Shown one piece after another: positions 54,907 through 64,000 of a DNA stretch of 64,000 bases. Each line of letters opens with the position of its first letter. Position 1 is the stretch's first letter. The DNA is from Gnetum montanum (taxonomy: Eukaryota > Streptophyta > Gnetopsida > Gnetales > Gnetaceae), in assembly GCA_015680685.1 (NCBI GenBank), contig MNCI01021389.1, positions 478,725-542,724 on the forward strand. The letters are read 5' to 3'. A program made the position numbers and the translations under genes. The notes under the pieces are model-generated. The model saw nothing but the letters and a program-made list of their open reading frames with translations, was not told the DNA's origin and ran no database searches.

Positions 54907-56200
54907 TTGGAAGGAGGAGATCTGATAAAGTGAATGTGGTTGTCCATCCATTAAGGTGGTAGTTGCACTGGCTTTTCTTGGTTCTAGGAAAGGTTTCACT
55001 TGTTAGATGTTGACCAAATGCTTTTTATTTGGGATCTTAGGTTTGTAAATTAATAGGGCCCTAAAGGGAAAGATTTGATTAATTATATAAGCTCCCTCCC
55101 ACAAGATTTGAAATTTGATCTTCTGGGGTACATGTGTGGAATTCCAATAGACAACCTTATCTCATGGTTGAAGTTTTACCTTTCATATTCTTAGGTCATG
55201 ACATTGCTTGTTAAATGCCTTGTGCACCTCATTCAAAGGTAGGGCCACCAATTAGTTTTCATCTAGCACATTGAGGTTGATCAATTTTTCTTTCTATGTT
55301 AGACTTAGGTTAAGATTCAGATCACACACTGTTGAAAGTGTACGGAGCTCGGATTGAATCAAGAGCATTGGAAATTTTTCGTACACTAGCTTGTAGGGAG
55401 AATAGCCAATAGGAAGTTTCCATGTTGAGCGGTAAGCCTAGAGGGCATCTTTGAGTTTTGTACTCCAATATTTCATATATTTGCTAATTGTTTATGTTAG
55501 GATTTTGTGATCTCCTGGTTAGTTACCTTTGCTTGACTATTGGCTTGGGGGTAATAGGGTGTTAATTTATGTTCGACCTCTAAGCATTGCATCAAATTTC
55601 TAAAAGTGGCACATGTGAAATGAGTTTCATTATTAGAAATTAGTGCACATGGCACCCCCAACCTGTTTACAACATTTTGTTGTATAAATCTAGCAGTAGT
55701 GGATGATCTACAATCAGTAATGGCTATTACTTCTACCCACTTTATGTAGTAGTCGATGACTACAATGATGTATGCATTTTCATTGGACATGGGTGTGATG
55801 GGATCCATGAAGTTAATGCCCCATATGTTAAAAGGCTCTAGTGATTGAATCCATTATTGAGGACCTTCCATTCATGCAGCCATCCCATCATCTTGTTGTC
55901 AGCATTTAAAAAATTGGACAAATTGGTGGACATCCCTGAAGATTGTAGGCCAATAGTATCCTACCATCAGAATTTTTATGGCCATGCATCTCCTTGCATA
56001 GTGGCCTCCACAAGGGTCTTCATGAGCATCCTAATGAACATGTAGTTGATTTGCATCAGGGACACACCAATGAACCAAGCCATTGGTGCATACCTTATAA
56101 AGGTGTTCATTGATTTCTATGAAGTATTTGGCTTGATGAAGAAACTATTGCTTCTTTCTAAAGTCAAGATCTTATGGCATCTCTTAGGTGAGCAGATAGG
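54907..56200 (-). pseudogene. Q integrase
   Basis: A decayed zinc region lies at 55.85-56.15 kb. The core at 55497-55808 reads MDPITPMSNENAYIIVVIDY, YIKWVEVIAITDC, NRLGVPCALISNNETHF and LTPYYPQANSQAKVTNQE. The first catalytic Asp (VIDYYIKW) survives; the second is Asn (SNNETHF for SDNGTHF). The C-terminal module at about 55.0-55.1 kb has FQILWEGAYIINQIFPF, like the GPY/F block. No chromodomain. Confidence 0.8.
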
Positions 56201-56420
56201 TGAGAATGCCATTGTACCGTGTTGGTTTTGTGGGCACTTGGTCATTGATTGTTCCTATAAAAAGGAGTTCATTTGGAAACTGATTAAAGAGTAGGCTCTT
56301 CTCCTCTTTTTTATCCCATCTTAATCGAGAGAGGTGGTTAGAAATCACATTCGCAGTCTCTTTTCGATCTACCATTCTGAGATTGAATTCTTACAAGATC
56401 ATGAGCCACCATATGATATA
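56201..56420 (-). pseudogene. Q RNase H-integrase linker
   Basis: Reads ETANVISNHLSRLRWDKKEE, the usual linker (VADHLSRL) between RNase H and integrase in this lineage. Confidence 0.7.
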
Positions 56421-56780
56421 GGGGCTCACTACAACTTGTTCATCAGGAAGCAGATGGCACTATGGTCTATGTGTGCAAATACTTTATAACCAAGCACATA
56501 GTACCTAAAATTTTCTAGAGCATACATCACTTCCATTAACTCTTTTTTCATGGTGGTGTAATTCAATTGTGCACCGATAATGCTTTGGCTTATGTAGTGG
56601 ATGTAATATGGACATGTTTTATCATCCAATTGTATAAGCACCTCTCCCAAGGCATAATTAGAGGCATCCGACATTATGTGGAATGGTCTAAACCAGTCTG
56701 GTACCCATAGAATTGGAGTTTCTATGAGTTTTTCCTTCAATTGCTAGAATGCATATTTGCACTCCTTGGTCTAGATCAAA
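56421..56780 (-). pseudogene. Q RNase H
   Basis: A 103-codon open stretch: WFRPFHIMSDASNYALGEVL, QLNYTTMKKELMEVMYALEN and AHIDHSAICFLMNKL. Key acids are mostly kept (D in SDAS, E in KKELM, D in IDHSA). Confidence 0.8.
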
Positions 56781-57800
56781 TGCCGGTAGTAGCTAGTGTA
56801 TCTAAGGAATGATCAGACATCTTAAACTATATCTGGTTGGTGTGTTATTCCTTGGATGACTCTTATCTTCTCTAGGTCTATCTTAATCCCTTCTTGTAAA
56901 TTTGGTGCCGCAATATAATGCCTTCTTGGATTATGAGATGACTCTTCTTCTAGTTGAGCCACATATTTGTTTTCATACATGTTTTTAGTACTTACTCAAG
57001 GCATTCCAAGGCTTGCTCAAAAGTAGCTCCATAGGTAGAGAATTCATCCATGAAGACTTCCACACCACTACCGATTTATTGCTAAAAGATGCTAAGGACT
57101 AGATGTTGAAATGTTGTAGGGGCATTGCATAGACCGAATGACATCTTACAATATGCAAAAGTTCCCCAGTGACTTGTGAATGTTATCTTGGCTTGATCTT
57201 TTGGTGCAATTTGGATTTGGTTATAGCCACTATAACCATCCAAGAAGCTATAATAACAATGCCCAGAGATAGTGTCCAATACTTGGTCCATAAATGGCAA
57301 TGGAAAATGATCTTTAAATGTTGCCATATTTAATAGCTTGAAGTTGATGCAGACCCACCACTTGCCACCTTCCTTTGGCACAATTACAAGTGGACTAATC
57401 CACTCACTATTCGTGATGGGATAGATGAACCTTGCCTTGAGGAGTTGCTCTATTTCATCCTTGATGATCTACTTTAATTTAGGATTCATCCATCTATGCA
57501 ATTGTCTCCTTGGCTTCATAGCCAGGTCAATGTAAATGTGATGCTGGCATATCCTTGGATCGATTCTTGTTAATTCAGGATATGACCAAGCAAATGCTGT
57601 TATCCATTTGTTAACCACCTTTAACAACTTTTTTTTGTTCAAAAGCAAGTTTGGCATTGATTATGACTAGCTTACTATTGTTTAAGAATGCATACTCCAT
57701 GTCGGTTGATAGAGTTTTCAACTTCAAGGGCTCCTGCTCAAAGTTATCAAGGATCTTCAACTCTTCCCAACATGTATCATCATCTTCATCATTAGAGAGT
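56781..57800 (-). pseudogene. Q reverse transcriptase
   Basis: WITAFAWSYPELTRIDPRIC, VPKEGGKWWVCINF, FKDHFPLPFMDQVLDTISGH, YSFLDGYSGYNQIQIAPKDQ and SFGLCNAPTTFQHLVLSIF. The catalytic box at about 57043-57056 reads FMDE instead of FMDD, so the second aspartate is Glu. Stops are present between open blocks. Confidence 0.85.
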
Positions 57801-58530
57801 TAGTGATAACCTTACTTAAGTTCATCCATGCTTTCAACATAAGCACATGTTAGGCTCTTAGTTGGTTCTATGCATAATGTGTTGCTTTCTGAGTTAGCTA
57901 TCAGCCATTGGTTGCCGTCTTGTTTTGTGGCTGCTATGTACAAACACCTTTGAATATCTTTTTCTTGTATACATTGATTGCATGCTTTAATGTATGTACT
58001 TTTGATGGACCAAATCTTTTGCATGCAATTACACCCATTATCGCTGTATGCGATGCATGGTATATGCTTCTTCTCCAGCCTTTCAAATTCATTTTCCTTA
58101 GAGATTTCTAAGGAGAGATTTCTTATGCCCATTCGGGCATGAACCATGCTTAACCAAGCTCTTCCCATAATAATGGGAAAGTCACCTTTTCAGTTCTCAA
58201 CCTTGATCACTAGAAAATCGGCAAGATAGGACCACCCAAAAATTATGGTCACAATGTCCTCCACTAATCCCAAAGGAATAGTGATTGATTAGTCTATCAA
58301 TTCTAAAAGAATGTTGCTCTTCTTGATAGGTGGTAGGTTCCAGGCCTTGTACATGTCATGGGAGATGAGATTTACTATGGAACCAGAATCAAGAAGAGCC
58401 TTGCATGGCTCATGTCTAGCGATTTGAAAGTAAATGAGGGAACTTTTTGGGTTAGATCTTTTCATGGGAAGATGGCTAGCCTTGATCCAATCAAAAACAA
58501 CATGAGTAAACATCATAGTGTGGATTTGAG
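57801..58530 (-). pseudogene. Q protease and connection
   Basis: Protease at 58289-58516: HEPCKALLDSGSIVNLISHD and MYKAWNLPPIKKSNIL, with the catalytic DSG intact. The connection at 57812-58168 begins GRAWLSMVHARMGIRNLSLE. It follows gag directly. Confidence 0.8.
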
Positions 58531-60975
58531 ATAGTGTTTGGTTTCAAGGGCACTCGAAGGTGTTTGATGCAAAGGATGAGGGTGTTAGAGATGTAAGGTG
58601 GCTAGCCGCAAGAGATTGTGAGTGTTTAGGAGGACTATTGGGTCAAAGAAAAGGTAGTTTCCTAGATTGATTATCTGAACTACATGGCTGAAAGGCCAAA
58701 TGTGAATGTATAGCCCTCATGGCATTTCATTGTTGTGGATATGGAGGAATTTCACCTTACATAGATGGAGCAAGAGGTAATTAGATAGAGGAAAAAGGTA
58801 TGTGGGTAGATAGATGTAGAAGGTGGTATGGATATGGGTTCTCTCCTCGAGTGAATAGTGAATGTGTTCTGTGGTATCCTGGAGGATAATAATGATTCTA
58901 AAATGAGGTATAGCTTATAGAACTTCGAGAAATCAGTTGCTGAACATAGTACCCATATGGATTTGGTTGCTTGTTAGGGTACTATTGCCTTGGCAGTGGC
59001 ATTCCCCATGATTGTGGTTGGTGCCATTGTTGGTATTACTCATATGGTTGTGGTGGAGCTCCACTTAGATAATATACTTATTGGTGTTGGTTGAATTGCC
59101 TTGGATTGCCTTGAGGATAAGACAATCTTCTGAGTGCTTGCCTCCTTGCTAGTCACAGATTCAATGCGTACACCCCAGACTCTTATAAGTGTAACACTAT
59201 AGGGTAACATCCCTTCAAATGTTCATATTGATAGATGTCACAACCAGGTGCATCAGCAAAGTCAGTTTCCACAGCTTTCTCTATGGCAACAGCCTTGCCC
59301 TTACCTCTTTGGTAGGCATGTTTAGCTTCTTTTCATCTCTTGCACTCATGATAACTATTCTATTCTTTGGATGCTTTAACAATCTTCATAGTAGTTTGGA
59401 GGTTCCTATTCAAAGAGTCACATAATTTATCAACCTTTTCCAAAATGTCAGAAATATATTTCTGAATAGACAAGGTTTTCCTATTCACCACTTCATCGAG
59501 TGGTGACTCCTCCTTGTCACAAAATTAGACCTTCCTTTTCCTAATGGAAGAGTCCTAATTATACTCTTCTTCACTTTCTCTTTCACACAACTCTCCTTCC
59601 TCTTTGGCTACCTACTTAATTAGCCTTTGGATTTGATGAGTTATTAATTCAAATAGTCTCCCTTGGGCATAAACCCCAAGAGTTTTGTTGGTTTCAGCTT
59701 TGAGTCCATCTATGATGTGGTGGAGATGTTTCCTTTGAGAATACTCATGACTAGGGCATTGGTGTAAGAGTGAGTAATATCTACCCATGGTGGCATCCAA
59801 GTGTTCATGTGTTCCTTATTTTCAACCTTAGATTTTCCTTCTTAGGTTGGACACTTTAGAGTCTATATGATATTTATCATTAAATAGTTCTATCATGGTA
59901 CTCCATCGATGAATGGATTTCAGTTCCAAGGACTGATACTAGCTTTCAGATTCCTTGATGAGTGTCCTAAAGAAAAGCTTAAGTTTCTACCAATCATTTC
60001 CAATGTTTTGTAAGGTATAGGCATCATGGAAAGATTATAGATGTGCTTGTAGATTAGAGTTGTATCCCACTAAAATCTTGAGATATTATTCATGTCTAAG
60101 TGCTTGATCCTACTATGTTTCACATGCCTAGTTGGGATCTTTACTACCTCTGCAATGTTGAGCATGTTTCAAGTTGCCAATAGAGGTTCATCATCATCAT
60201 TGCGTTGATGATGCTGATGATGATTCCTACCACCTCTGCATTCTTTATGGCCTTGACAGTCATTGTTGTCTCATTGATCACCTTCATCATGATTATGTTG
60301 ATGGTAGCTTCTATGAGAACTGCCAAATGAAGAGGAATGTTCGAAATTGAATAAAGAGAATGGAGAGGAAGATGGGTCATCACTACCATCGTAGTGTCTG
60401 CCACCACCTCCATGCTCATTATCATCATCCTTAGATCCCTTGCCATTGTGATGTTTACCTAAGTCCCTCCCTTGACTGTCACTTTTTTCTAAACTTGGTT
60501 TATGGATAGTGGATTACAAGTTTAGGGCCACACCTACATTACCAATAACATGGGGTGAAGAATCTTCACATTGAGAACCTTCAAATGAAGGATCCTAATT
60601 GTCATCTTGATCTAGTAGGAATAAGGGGTTAGTGAAATGTTTTCCCTTCATAGCCTCATGGTGCTTCTTTTGATGTTGATTCGGCTTGCATTGTGTTTCA
60701 GTGGGATGGTAGTCCCAAGTGTTACAACCATTCACAATGTACTCCTCATGAAGATTTGGAATTCCCAACTTCTTAATAGTTTGAAATAGCATCCTAGGCA
60801 TAGATCGATCAGGAGGCAAGATGATGTTGCCCTCCATATCACACCATCATAGCTGCTCATCCTGGTGTAGGATGAAGGTGAAGTCTGGTACATACTCATC
60901 TGGATGAGTATATATCACTTTGCACTCTTGTGGGACCATCAATTTGACATCCTCATTCCTATGAGAAGAAAACAT
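58531..60975 (-). pseudogene. Q gag
   Basis: Start ATG at 60975 (MFSSHRNEDVKLMVPQE). N-terminal part VIYTHPDEYVPDFTFILHQD; a His/Asp/Gly/Ser-rich low-complexity stretch at 60.15-60.45 kb; the gag core at 59.60-60.15 kb (YYSLLHQCPSHEYSQRKHL, IIDGLKAETNKTLGVYAQG); a decayed knuckle at about 59.2 kb (CDIYQYEHLKGC); and a Tyr/Pro/Gln-rich tail. A polypurine-tract-like word lies in the tail (59001-59013). Stops are scattered. Confidence 0.8.
59001..59013 (-). other. polypurine-tract-like motif in Q gag tail
   Basis: Minus strand CAATCATGGGGAAT. The B gag tail has AGTCGTGGGGGAA at the same place (18722-18733) and U has CAATCATGAGGGAT (2526-2538). It is inside coding sequence (Ser-Trp-Gly). Confidence 0.5.
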
Positions 60976-61107
60976 TTTGCAACAAATAAAATAATCAGTG
61001 TGCTTTTGTAATTGAATGTCATTTGAGAGTTATGTTGGCCATGGGTCCATCCAATGATATTTATAATGTTCACTAATCCTAGATAGCACACATTTCAACA
61101 AACAAAG

Positions 61108-61125
61108 TCCTTAGCAACGATGCCA
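61108..61125 (-). other. Q primer-binding site (tRNA-Asp type)
   Basis: Minus strand TGGCATCGTTGCTAAGGAC, one base from the LTR. Confidence 0.7.
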
Positions 61126-61890
61126 ATGATGAGGGGTGAAGCTACCCCTACGCTCAACCATATGAATTAGAAAGTGTTCACACGTGATCTTGTCAAATTT
61201 CATGGACTTTATAGTTTCTGGTGCACTAGTCTTTTAGGAAGTAAACCTTAAATTAAGATCATTCGTTGTCTTTCCAATTACACTTGTGATGTACATGGTA
61301 TGGTTAAGTGTAATCGAGGTATATGATTTTTATGGTTTTAGGTTTTTAGGGATTGTGATGCTAAAATATAAAGGTTAGATGATTTAATACTATTGAGATC
61401 TAATGAATTAACTCATGCTTAACTAATCCTTACATAAGCATCTAGTCCCACTTACCATACACATCATGAACCCATGTACCTGCTGCTAAGATTACCAAGT
61501 GCTACACTACTAGGTGAACCAAGCAATAATGTTGTTGGGGTTACTAAGAAAATACGTGTTATGCTCGAAGAAGTTGTACTTATGTATTTAATCTATCTAG
61601 CTTATTTAGCTTAATTACTAAAAAATATTGAATAACTAACTAAAAATATTAAATACATAAATGAAACATTTAATCTATCTAGAATGTTACAAGGTGTATC
61701 ACAAAGTTCATCTTTATTGTTGCACACACTATCATGCTCAGGTACAACAGTGTTTAAATAAAGATTCATGTACTCAATGACTCCTACTATGGCCCCTTAA
61801 GAAAAATATTACAAGTTTCGAGTGAACACACTACAAGAGCTTTACTACTACTTGAAAAACTAGATGCCATAAATGTGGTTGGTAAGCATG

Positions 61891-61898
61891 TATTTATA
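61891..61898 (-). promoter_or_regulatory. TATA box in Q 5' LTR
   Basis: TATAAATA on the minus strand, directed into Q gag. Confidence 0.65.
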
Positions 61899-61914
61899 GG
61901 CTAAGATAGACCCC

Positions 61915-62015
61915 TATGTCAATGGGACCTCATCAACGGGGCCTAGTCAATGGGGCCTAGTCGACATAGTAGATTACATCAACAAGGCCTAGTCGATGGG
62001 GCCCAATCGATGCAA
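61915..62015 (-). repeat. GTCGACTAGGCCCC U3 repeats
   Basis: Seven near-copies of a 14-15 bp unit (plus-strand GGGGCCTAGTCGAC and variants GTCAAT, ATCGAT, ATCAAC) between LTR start and TATA box. Confidence 0.85.
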
Positions 62016-62032
62016 CAAACCATGTTTCATCA

Positions 62033-62044
62033 TATTCCCATGAT
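62033..62044 (-). other. S 3' polypurine tract
   Basis: Minus strand AATCATGGGAATA, two changes from Q's tract. Confidence 0.65.
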
Positions 62045-62204
62045 TGAATGAAAACTCATCCTTGAGTTCTTTACAAAATTGGAAAGGTACGAGATTATTG
62101 ACTAGCTTTTGAGATAATAAAATAAGATAGAATATACATAACAAAACTGAGTGTCCAGTGTATGGATCAATACATTACAAAAAATTATGGTGTTCATGAC
62201 ATAA

Positions 62205-62705
62205 AATTGAATACCATGACATGATTCTTCAAAATCAAGTAGCCCATTCTTTGATGGCGTGAAGTTGGTGGAGAAGGTAAGACAGTCCCAAGTGGTTGTG
62301 ACTCTTGAGTTTTTGAGGGACCTTCACTAGCTTTAGACATGTGTGATGGTTGAGGTAGCTGTGGCTATCTTGCTGCTGTTGCAACTTTAAGTAGAAAGTT
62401 AAAAGCATCTAGCAATGCCTTCATTTTATCTTCTTTACTCCTAGGATCATTCATGGTCCATACAACTTCGTCGATGTGGGCTAGAATTGGAATATCCCAA
62501 GGACAAGAAAAAACTGAAAATAGCTTCTTAACATTGATAAAATAGCTTACGCTCAATGTCGAACACTTGGAGTATGTCTTGCAGCACCTGGTAGTCATTT
62601 ATTCTTTTGGCTAGGTTCTCTACAACTGATCTCTGGTTGATAAATTTTGCCTTGAGAACCTTGAGTTCAGTATTTGCCATCGCAAGTTTTTGCTTGGTGT
62701 CTTTT
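62205..62705 (-). pseudogene. S aORF, C-terminal end only
   Basis: Reads LAMANTELKVLKAKFINQRS, VVENLAKRINDYQVLQDILQ and WDIPILAHIDEVVWTMNDPR, then LLDAFNFLLKVATAA, closely matching Q at 50.0-50.4 kb. Upstream parts are removed by the deletion. Confidence 0.75.
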
Positions 62706-62712
62706 TTCAGTT
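62698..62712. other. S internal deletion junction
   Basis: Reverse transcriptase text (CVERNLQLN) joins aORF text (KDTKQKL) through an A-run. Both parents have A-rich sequence here, suggesting a microhomology join. About 6 kb relative to Q (rest of pol, spacer, most of aORF) is missing. Confidence 0.75.
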
Positions 62713-63480
62713 GAGCTGTAGGTTTCTCTCTACACATCTCTTCAGTACTTGCTTGAGTTAGTTCAAGGCTTGCTAAAATGTAGCTCCATAGGTGGAGAAG
62801 TCATCCATGAAGGCTTCTACACCACTACTGATTTGTTGTTGAAAAATACTCAAGACCAAGCATTGAATTGTTGTAGGGGTATTGCATAGACCAAATGACA
62901 TCTTACAGTATGCAAAAGTCCACTAGGGACTCATGAATGTTATTTTGGCATGATCTTTGGGTGCAATTTTGATTTGGTTATAGTCACTATAATCATCCAA
63001 AAAGCTATAATAACAATGCTCAGATATGGTGTCTAACACTTGGTCTACAAATGGAAAAGGAAAGTGATCCTTAAATGTTAACATATTTAACACCCTATAG
63101 TCGATGTAAATCGGCCATTTGTCACCCTTCTTCGGTACTATTACAAGTGGGCTAACCCACTCACTATCTATGATTGGATAGATGAACCCCACCTTGAGGA
63201 GTTGCTCTATCTCCTCCTTGATGATTTGCTTTAATTTGGGGTTCAATTGCCTATGCTGTTGCCTTCTAGGCTTCATGGCTAGGTTAGTGTAGATGCAATG
63301 TTGGCATATCTTTAGATTAGTTCCTGTTAGTTCTGGATATGACCAAGCAAAGGTTGTTGACCATTTATTCACCACTTGCAACAACTTTTCTTTTTTTTTT
63401 AGGAGCAAGTTTGGCATTAATGATGACCAATTTAACATTTAAAAAAAATGCATACTCCATATTGACTGGTAAGGTTTTTA
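62706..63480 (-). pseudogene. S reverse transcriptase, largely open
   Basis: A 171-codon open stretch: VNKWSTTFAWSYPELTGTNL, KVGFIYPIIDSEWVSPLVIV, IYIDYRVLNMLTFKDHFPFP and FVDQVLDTISEHCYYSFLDD. Further on, the catalytic box FMDDFSTYG near 62.80 kb is intact, unlike Q's FMDE. The frame is disturbed between them. It is truncated after the palm by the deletion. Confidence 0.85.
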
Positions 63481-64000
63481 GTTCTAAGTGCTCCTGCTTG
63501 AAGTGATCAAGGATCTTCAACTCTTCCCAATAGGTATCATCATCTTCATTAAGGAGTTGGGAATGAACTTGTTCAATTTTGTCCATGTCTTCAACATATG
63601 CACATGTTAGGCTCTCATTTGGCTCTATGCATATTACACTACTATCAGAATCAACTATCAGTTGGCTCTATGCATATTACGCTACTATCAAAATCAACTA
63701 TCATCCATTGGATGCCTTCCTACTTTGTGGCTACTATATACAGACACCATTGAATATTAATTTATTGTGCACATTGATTGCATGCATTAATGTATGTGTT
63801 CTTGATCGATCAAATCCTTTGCACACAATTACACCCATGGCCACTATACACGACGCATGGAATACACTTCTTCTCAATGCTGCCTAGCTCATTTTCCTTG
63901 GATATTTCTAGAGAGGTCCCTTATATCCATTCACGCATCGATCGTGCTTAACCAAGCCCTTCCCATAATGATGGGGAAGTCACTTTTGCAATTATTCACC
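63481..64000 (-). pseudogene. S protease-RT connection
   Basis: MDKIEQVHSQLLNEDDDTYW, then ELKILDHFKQEHLELKTLPV and NMEYAFF, aligning with Q at 57.70-58.15 kb. It runs off the window before the protease active site. Confidence 0.75.
63619..63704. repeat. 43-bp tandem duplication in S
   Basis: Two copies of a unit starting TTGGCTCTATGCATATTAC, differing at a couple of bases. It is absent from Q at the same site, so it is private to S. Confidence 0.85.

Larger units (their letters stand above)
35962..62032 (-). mobile_element. Element Q: near-complete P-family element, split by R
   Basis: Minus-strand order: 5' LTR (61127-62032), PBS, gag (60975 to about 58531), protease, reverse transcriptase, RNase H, integrase (to about 54907), spacer, aORF (52816 to about 49980), polypurine tract, 3' LTR (49676-49716 plus 35962-36793, interrupted by R). 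Without R it is about 13.2 kb. The 5 bp left of it are AATGG; the matching copy would lie beyond element S, since Q and S share an LTR. All genes carry stops, and catalytic residues are changed in reverse transcriptase and integrase. Confidence 0.85.
61127..62032 (-). repeat. LTR shared by Q (5') and S (3')
   Basis: 906 bp, TGATGAGGGG to TTTCATCA. On its left is Q's PBS and gag leader; on its right is S's polypurine tract and aORF end. It therefore serves as both a 5' and a 3' LTR in a tandem array. TATAAATA at 61891-61898 (minus). Confidence 0.9.
61127..64000 (-). mobile_element. Element S: partial P-family copy in tandem with Q
   Basis: Minus strand: protease end and reverse transcriptase (64000 to about 62706), an internal deletion junction, aORF C-terminal end (about 62705-62205), polypurine tract (62033) and the LTR shared with Q. 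It continues beyond the window. Confidence 0.85.

Noticed and set aside
54677-54947. Phe/Tyr-rich frames suggesting membrane proteins
   Set aside because: They are translations of A/T-rich low-complexity spacer with no counterpart conserved in P or B.
1-64000. tRNA or rRNA genes
   Set aside because: No cloverleaf or ribosomal sequence was recognised; the tRNA-like words found are primer-binding sites beside LTRs.

Overview
The window is plant nuclear DNA that consists almost entirely of nested LTR retrotransposons. The evidence is Ty3/gypsy gag-pol of the Athila/Tat kind, tRNA-Asp-type primer sites, and one small block of plant gene remnants (cytochrome P450 and 2-oxoglutarate dioxygenase). 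The AT-rich composition and the several layers of old, stop-riddled insertions fit a large-genome plant; a conifer is plausible, but the species cannot be fixed from sequence. I see no intact host gene and no RNA gene.

Layout. 1-1600: unassigned, with a Trp-rich coding remnant and a TATA box. 1601-5528: element U (minus), decayed protease, gag and 5' LTR. 5843-5999: start of a LINE ORF2. 6000-27140: element P (plus), a decayed gag-pol element with an extra 3' ORF (aORF here). P is split by two minus-strand, pol-less elements with exact target duplications: A (8541-13208, CTAAT) and B (14478-20635, CTAAG). 27346-27765: Athila-like gag scrap. 27876-29105: dioxygenase and P450 pseudogenes (minus). 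29733-35961: element T (minus), Athila lineage, reverse transcriptase core deleted. T's gag is cut by Q (35962-62032, minus), a near-complete relative of P. Q's 3' LTR is itself split by R (36794-49670, minus, TSD ACTAT), a Tat/Ogre-like element with gag, protease and a reverse transcriptase stub. 61127-64000: element S, a partial copy sharing Q's right-hand LTR in tandem.

U, P, A, B, Q and S are one family: LTRs of about 0.8-0.9 kb (TGATGA...TCATCA), tRNA-Asp-like PBS, gag with an unusual CX2CX3HX4C knuckle, pol with a DSG protease and an F-x-D-D reverse transcriptase box, a spacer of about 2 kb, and an aORF before the 3' polypurine tract. A and B lack all of pol but keep gag and aORF, so they look like non-autonomous partners of P/Q-type elements. 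The most interesting signals are in this family: a polypurine-tract-like motif repeated at module boundaries, an LTR-like repeat cluster plus TATA box inside the spacer, and a splice-acceptor-like sequence directly before the aORF start.

Every copy seen is inactive (stops, frameshifts, lost catalytic acids). Single Ns at 16573, 20515, 31007, 38046 and 43598 and an N run at 43209-43499 are assembly gaps; at least two of the single Ns hide missing repeat sequence.
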